Part shown: positions 60,861 to 64,000 of the stretch, piece after piece
Layout: each line of letters starts with the position of its first letter
How positions within the stretch are numbered: the first letter of the stretch is position 1
Assembly: GCA_013816485.1 (NCBI GenBank)
Contig: JACDEI010000004.1
Span: forward strand, 1 to 64,000
Length of the DNA stretch: 64,000 nucleotides
From: Planctomycetota bacterium
GTDB taxonomy: Bacteria; Planctomycetota; UBA11346
Reading direction: 5' to 3'
Notes under the pieces: generated by a model
The model's database searches: none
What the model was told of the DNA's origin: nothing
Seen by the model: the letters and a program-made list of their open reading frames with translations, nothing else
Position numbers and translations under genes: made by a program

Positions 60861-62327
60861 TCAGACCGCGTGGCAATAATCCCGGATTGCCGGATAGAGC
60901 GCACGGAAACGCTCGGCGATCTTGGCGTATTCCTTCACCGCCTTCTTGTCCGGCGTGAAGGTCTTCACCACCGGTCCGGGCGCACAGGCTACTTTGATCG
61001 ACACGCCACAGGCACCCACCAGTGCCAGACGTGCGCCGCCGAGTGCAGGCCCGGCGTCGGCACCTTCACGCAGGACGATGCGCGCATCGCAGACGTCAGC
61101 GAGGATCTGCATCCACACGTCACTGCGCGTGCCGCCACCGGTGACGGTGGCCTCCTTCACTGTGGTGCCGGCGGCGCGGATCAGGCGCAGCGATTCCGCG
61201 AGGCCGAGGCTGATGCCTTCGAGCACCGCACGGGTTAGATATTTCTGCGTATGCAGACGCGTCAGACCGATGAAGGCGCCGCGGGCCTGCGCATCGCATA
61301 GCGGCGTGCGTTCGCCAGTCAGGTATGGCAAGAAGGTCAGGCCTTCCGCGCCACGTGGCGCGTTGCCAGCCGCCGTGCACAGGTCACCGAAGTCGACGCC
61401 CGGTGCGCAGGTATCGCGGAACCACTGGAGCGAACCAGCAGCCGAGAGCATCACGCCCATCTGGTGCCAAGTCTTGGGCAGCGCGTGGCAGAAGGTGTGA
61501 AGACGCCCGTCTTTCTCCGGGCTGTAGCCCTTGGTCGTAGTGAACACCACGCCGCTGGTGCCGAGCGCGATGGTGGTCTGCCCAGGTGACGCACAGCCGG
61601 CGCCGACCGCACCAGCGGCTTGGTCACCGGCGCCACCGACGACGGGCACGCCCGCGGGAATGCCGAGTTCCGCCGCCGCTGCCGCGGTGACGCTGCCGCC
61701 AACCTCGGTGCCTTCGATCAGGCGACCAAGGTAGGATTCATCGATGTTGCAGACCTTGAGCATCTTGGCCGACCAGCGGCGCTTGGCGACATCGAGCAGC
61801 AGCATGCCGGCAGCGTCCGACATCTCGGCGACCTTCTCACCGGTGAGACGCAGACGCAGGTAGTCCTTCGGCAGCAACACCGTGCGCACGCGCTTCCACA
61901 CCTTCGGTTCGTTGCGCTGGACCCACAGCAGCTTGGGCGCGGTGAAGCCGACCAGCGCGCGGTTGCCGGTCTCCTTGATTACGCCTGGGAATTTCTTGTG
62001 GATCAGATCGCACTCGGCCTGGCAGCGGCCGTCATTCCACAGGATCGCCGGACGCACGACCTGATCGTCGGCATCGAGCAGCGTCGCGCCGTGCATCTGA
62101 CCACCGATGCCGATGCCCTCAATGACCTCGTTTGGCTGCTTGGCGATCACCGCTTTCACCGACGCGACCAGCCCCTTCCACCAATCGTGTGGATCCTGCT
62201 CACTCCACAGCGGCTTCGGCGTGGAGAGCGGATACTCCGCAGTCGCGGCAGCGAGGATCTTCCCCTCGCGGGACACGAGAACGGTCTTGCAGCCAGAGGT
62301 TCCGAGGTCGATGCCGAGGACGGCCAT
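60861..62327 (-). CDS. xylB: Xylulokinase
   Basis: A 488-residue FGGY sugar kinase that phosphorylates D-xylulose with ATP. It begins MAVLGIDLGTSGCKTVLV. The xylulokinase-typical GQMHGATLLD block, ILWNDGRCQAECD, GAGDQAAGAVGAG and the C-terminal GGGTRSDVWMQILADV and GADAGPALGGARLALVG are all present. Length and the MHG signature favour xylulokinase over other FGGY kinases, and xylA lies 1.2 kb away. It is transcribed leftward after ppa but behind a strong terminator, so it probably has its own promoter in 62328-62404. Confidence 0.96.
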   Translation of the reverse strand: MAVLGIDLGTSGCKTVLVSREGKILAAATAEYPLSTPKPLWSEQDPHDWWKGLVASVKAVIAKQPNEVIEGIGIGGQMHGATLLDADDQVVRPAILWNDGRCQAECDLIHKKFPGVIKETGNRALVGFTAPKLLWVQRNEPKVWKRVRTVLLPKDYLRLRLTGEKVAEMSDAAGMLLLDVAKRRWSAKMLKVCNIDESYLGRLIEGTEVGGSVTAAAAAELGIPAGVPVVGGAGDQAAGAVGAGCASPGQTTIALGTSGVVFTTTKGYSPEKDGRLHTFCHALPKTWHQMGVMLSAAGSLQWFRDTCAPGVDFGDLCTAAGNAPRGAEGLTFLPYLTGERTPLCDAQARGAFIGLTRLHTQKYLTRAVLEGISLGLAESLRLIRAAGTTVKEATVTGGGTRSDVWMQILADVCDARIVLREGADAGPALGGARLALVGACGVSIKVACAPGPVVKTFTPDKKAVKEYAKIAERFRALYPAIRDYCHAV

Positions 62328-62404
62328 GGGATGATTCCTGAGCGTGGTGGATGGGCCGGTTGCCCTGACGAAACTGCTTCTGCAACGCGAAGTCAGGACG
62401 ACAC

Positions 62405-62440
62405 AAAAAAAAGAGACGGATGCAACCCTGCATCCGTCTC
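62405..62440 (-). terminator. Rho-independent terminator after ppa
   Basis: A perfect 12-bp stem GAGACGGATGCA/TGCATCCGTCTC (62413-62424, 62429-62440) with a 4-nt loop, followed on the minus strand by eight T residues (complement of 62405-62412). It lies 60 nt after the ppa stop. Confidence 0.95.
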
Positions 62441-62499
62441 GTGTCGTGGCTTTGCGCCACGACGTATTGAGAAATCCGTGGTGCTAAACCGCGGAAAAC

Positions 62500-63183
62500 T
62501 CAGTGCGTCGGCGGATTGGCCTGCGTGCTCTGTTTGGCGATCTTGACCGTCAGCGGATCTTTGTTCGCGCTCTTCGGTGCACGCGCGGCGAGCAGGCGTT
62601 TGCCCTCCTTCGACTTGCGACCCTTGGTGGTGACGGCGTCCCAGCGGTCGATGAAGCCGGCGGTCAGATCCTTGTAGCGCTGGATCGAGTCGAGGATCAC
62701 ACGGTGGGCGACCAAGCGGTCCTCCCAGCCGTAGGTGTCCGACTTCTTGCCTTCGAGGTCCTTGTAGATGTTGAAGAAGTAGTCGACCTCAGCGAGGTAG
62801 TGGCTGGCGAGGTGCTGCAGGCCGTGCACTTCGCGCATGCGCGGATCGCTGACCGGCACCGCGAGGATCTTGTGATCAAGACCCTTGTCATCGCGCATGA
62901 TCAGCACGCCGAGCGGACGCACTTCGATCAAGCAGCTGGTGAACGTCGGGTGTTCGACGATGACCACGACGTCGAGCGGATCGCCGTCTTCGGCGTGGGT
63001 CTGCGGGATAAAGCCGTAGGCACCGGGATAGTGGACCGGGCTGTAGAGCGTGCGGTCGAGGCGGAAGACGTTGAGTTCCTTGTCGTACTCGTATTTGTTC
63101 GACGAACCCTTGGGGATCTCGATCACCGCATTGATGATGTTTGGGACTTCGGGACCAGTCGGCAGTTCGAGATAATTCGTCAT
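62500..63183 (-). CDS. ppa: Inorganic pyrophosphatase, family I
   Basis: A 227-residue soluble pyrophosphatase that drives biosynthesis by hydrolysing PPi. The family I signature DGDPLDV is present in AEDGDPLDVVVIVEH. IEIPKGSSNKYEYDKE, YPGAYGFIPQT, DDKGLDHKILAVPVSDP and LEGKKSDTYGWEDR give the remaining metal and phosphate ligands. About 40 C-terminal residues (KGRKSKEGKRLLAARAPK...) form a basic tail beyond the usual core. ATG 63183 has GAGGA 5-6 nt upstream; the longer frame has no coding character. Divergent from xylA. Confidence 0.96.
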   Translation of the reverse strand: MTNYLELPTGPEVPNIINAVIEIPKGSSNKYEYDKELNVFRLDRTLYSPVHYPGAYGFIPQTHAEDGDPLDVVVIVEHPTFTSCLIEVRPLGVLIMRDDKGLDHKILAVPVSDPRMREVHGLQHLASHYLAEVDYFFNIYKDLEGKKSDTYGWEDRLVAHRVILDSIQRYKDLTAGFIDRWDAVTTKGRKSKEGKRLLAARAPKSANKDPLTVKIAKQSTQANPPTH

Positions 63184-63460
63184 GCATTCCTCAGCGTGGG
63201 CTGGGACCGTACTGAGGTCAGACCACCCCGCAACGCGACGCCAGGTTCGCCGCTGTGCGCATGCGTGGATCTGCAGCGCGGCTGTAGGTGGTCGCCTGCC
63301 AAGCGGGCTGGACCGGGCGGTCCCGGTATCGGATACAGATTTGTGCTCGGCCAACTGCCCAAACAACGCTGCGCCAACGACCTCCGGCGGGTTTGCCAGG
63401 TAGCCCTCAAGGCCACCAGGATGAGTCAACGCCAGTGAGTGAAATACGTAAAAACGCCTA

Positions 63461-63478
63461 TATGAAAGCGGTTCCATA
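63461..63478. promoter_or_regulatory. LacI-family operator candidate upstream of xylA
   Basis: TGAAAGCGGTTCCA at 63463-63476 fits the LacI-family consensus TGNAANCGNTTNCA exactly and sits in an 18-bp imperfect palindrome with a central CG. It overlaps a possible -10 box TATATG (63459-63464) 73 nt before the xylA start, as expected for a repressor. It lies in the 367-nt ppa-xylA divergent spacer 63184-63550, otherwise without recognised features. The regulator is not encoded in this window. Confidence 0.6.
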
Positions 63479-63550
63479 AAGTTCTTGGCAAACCCGGAAC
63501 GCTCCCTACACCCCCTCTCACCACCCTACCAGCCCACCGGCGGAGCACCC

Positions 63551-64000
63551 ATGGCCCTGACCCCCTTCTTCAAAGATATCCCAAAGATCCGATACGAGGG
63601 TCCAGACAGCGACAATGCGTTCGCCTACAAGTGGTTCGACGCCAACAAGAAGGTTCTGGGCCGTCCGATGAAGGACTGGATGCGCAACGCGGTGTGCTAC
63701 TGGCACACCTTCCGCGGCACCGCGCTCGATATCTTCGGACCCGGCACCCTCGTCCGTCCTTGGGAAGACGGCACCAACTCGCTCGACATGGCGCTGAAGC
63801 GCACCGAAGTGGTGTTCGACTTCGTGACCAAACTCGGCGTCGAGTACTACTGCTTCCACGACCGCGACGCGTCGCCGGAAGGCTCGGACGTGAGCGAGAC
63901 CAACAGCAACCTGTGGGCGATCGCTGAGAAGCTGAAGTCGCTGCAGAAGGCCACCGGCGTGAAGCTGCTGTGGGGCACCGCGAACATGTTCAGCCATTCG
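63551..64000 (+). CDS. xylA: Xylose isomerase, 5' part
   Basis: The first 150 residues of a xylose isomerase; the gene runs off the window end. The start ALTPFFKDIPKIRYEGPDS and the blocks AFAYKWFDANKKVLGR and WHTFRGTALDIFG are typical. His103 and Asp106 in YCFHDRD match the proton-shuttle pair of the family. It converts D-xylose to D-xylulose, the substrate of XylB, and marks a xylose or hemicellulose catabolic locus. GGAG lies 6 nt before ATG 63551. A LacI-type operator precedes it. Confidence 0.95.
   Translation, partial: MALTPFFKDIPKIRYEGPDSDNAFAYKWFDANKKVLGRPMKDWMRNAVCYWHTFRGTALDIFGPGTLVRPWEDGTNSLDMALKRTEVVFDFVTKLGVEYYCFHDRDASPEGSDVSETNSNLWAIAEKLKSLQKATGVKLLWGTANMFSHS

Overview
This 64 kb window is GC-rich chromosomal DNA (well above 60% G+C by eye, not computed). 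It almost certainly comes from a member of the PVC group, most likely a planctomycete. The evidence is the lineage-typical paralogue set: DUF1501, DUF1552, DUF1592-type and DUF1549/DUF1553-type proteins with CxxCH cytochrome motifs, many secreted sulfatases, an ECF sigma factor paired with a FecR-like regulator, and several membrane-linked Ser/Thr kinases. No rRNA, tRNA, CRISPR array or intact insertion sequence was recognised.

Layout. 0-10 kb: a divergent sulfatase locus. Three sulfatase genes run left (4316 to 56) and two run right (4671 to 7732). The rightward pair continues into an ECF sigma factor and a FecR/DNRLRE (CBM96-like) membrane protein, which looks like a glycan-sensing regulator for the locus. 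10-25 kb: catabolic surface machinery. It holds a thioredoxin-like secreted protein, a DUF1592 cytochrome with its DUF1552 partner, a sixth sulfatase with HEAT-like repeats, an RDD membrane protein, a PSCyt1/DUF1549/DUF1553 cytochrome with its DUF1501 partner, an AraC regulator and a dienelactone hydrolase. 25-38 kb: a kinase with an odd N-terminal domain, gyrA, a Bax-inhibitor-1 protein, a GNAT acetyltransferase, rimO, a lipoprotein, a Doc/AbrB toxin-antitoxin pair and gltX. 38-42.5 kb: fabH followed by the E1-alpha, E1-beta and E2 genes of a 2-oxo acid dehydrogenase complex, plausibly making branched acyl-CoA primers for FabH. 42.6-51 kb: a second kinase, a TrmH-type methyltransferase, two PtsN-like EIIA genes, tig, rpiB and a HEAT-like protein. 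51-57 kb: transglutaminase and an ATP-grasp/Alpha-E fusion, divergent from a sensor kinase with a Cache-like ectodomain. 57-64 kb: a secreted beta-propeller protein, two small low-GC membrane genes, xylB, ppa and the start of xylA.

The most unusual feature is the spacer DNA. At least seven loci carry hairpin or array elements, each built from tandem copies of its own 7-8 nt word (for example ACGGAGGA, CACGAAG, GAGCTRC, TCCGGAAG, CGCCACGA), usually repeated in inverted order to give long stems. They differ in word but share architecture and sit in operon spacers, divergent promoter regions or at gene ends. In two cases they separate a cytochrome gene from its DUF1501 or DUF1552 partner. In one case the word has entered the coding sequence and the start codon lies in the loop. 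A second family of about 175 bp (core GTGGGCGGAT...ATCCGCCCAC) is present at four loci. It flanks the DUF1592-DUF1552 pair and forms a tandem array next to gyrA.
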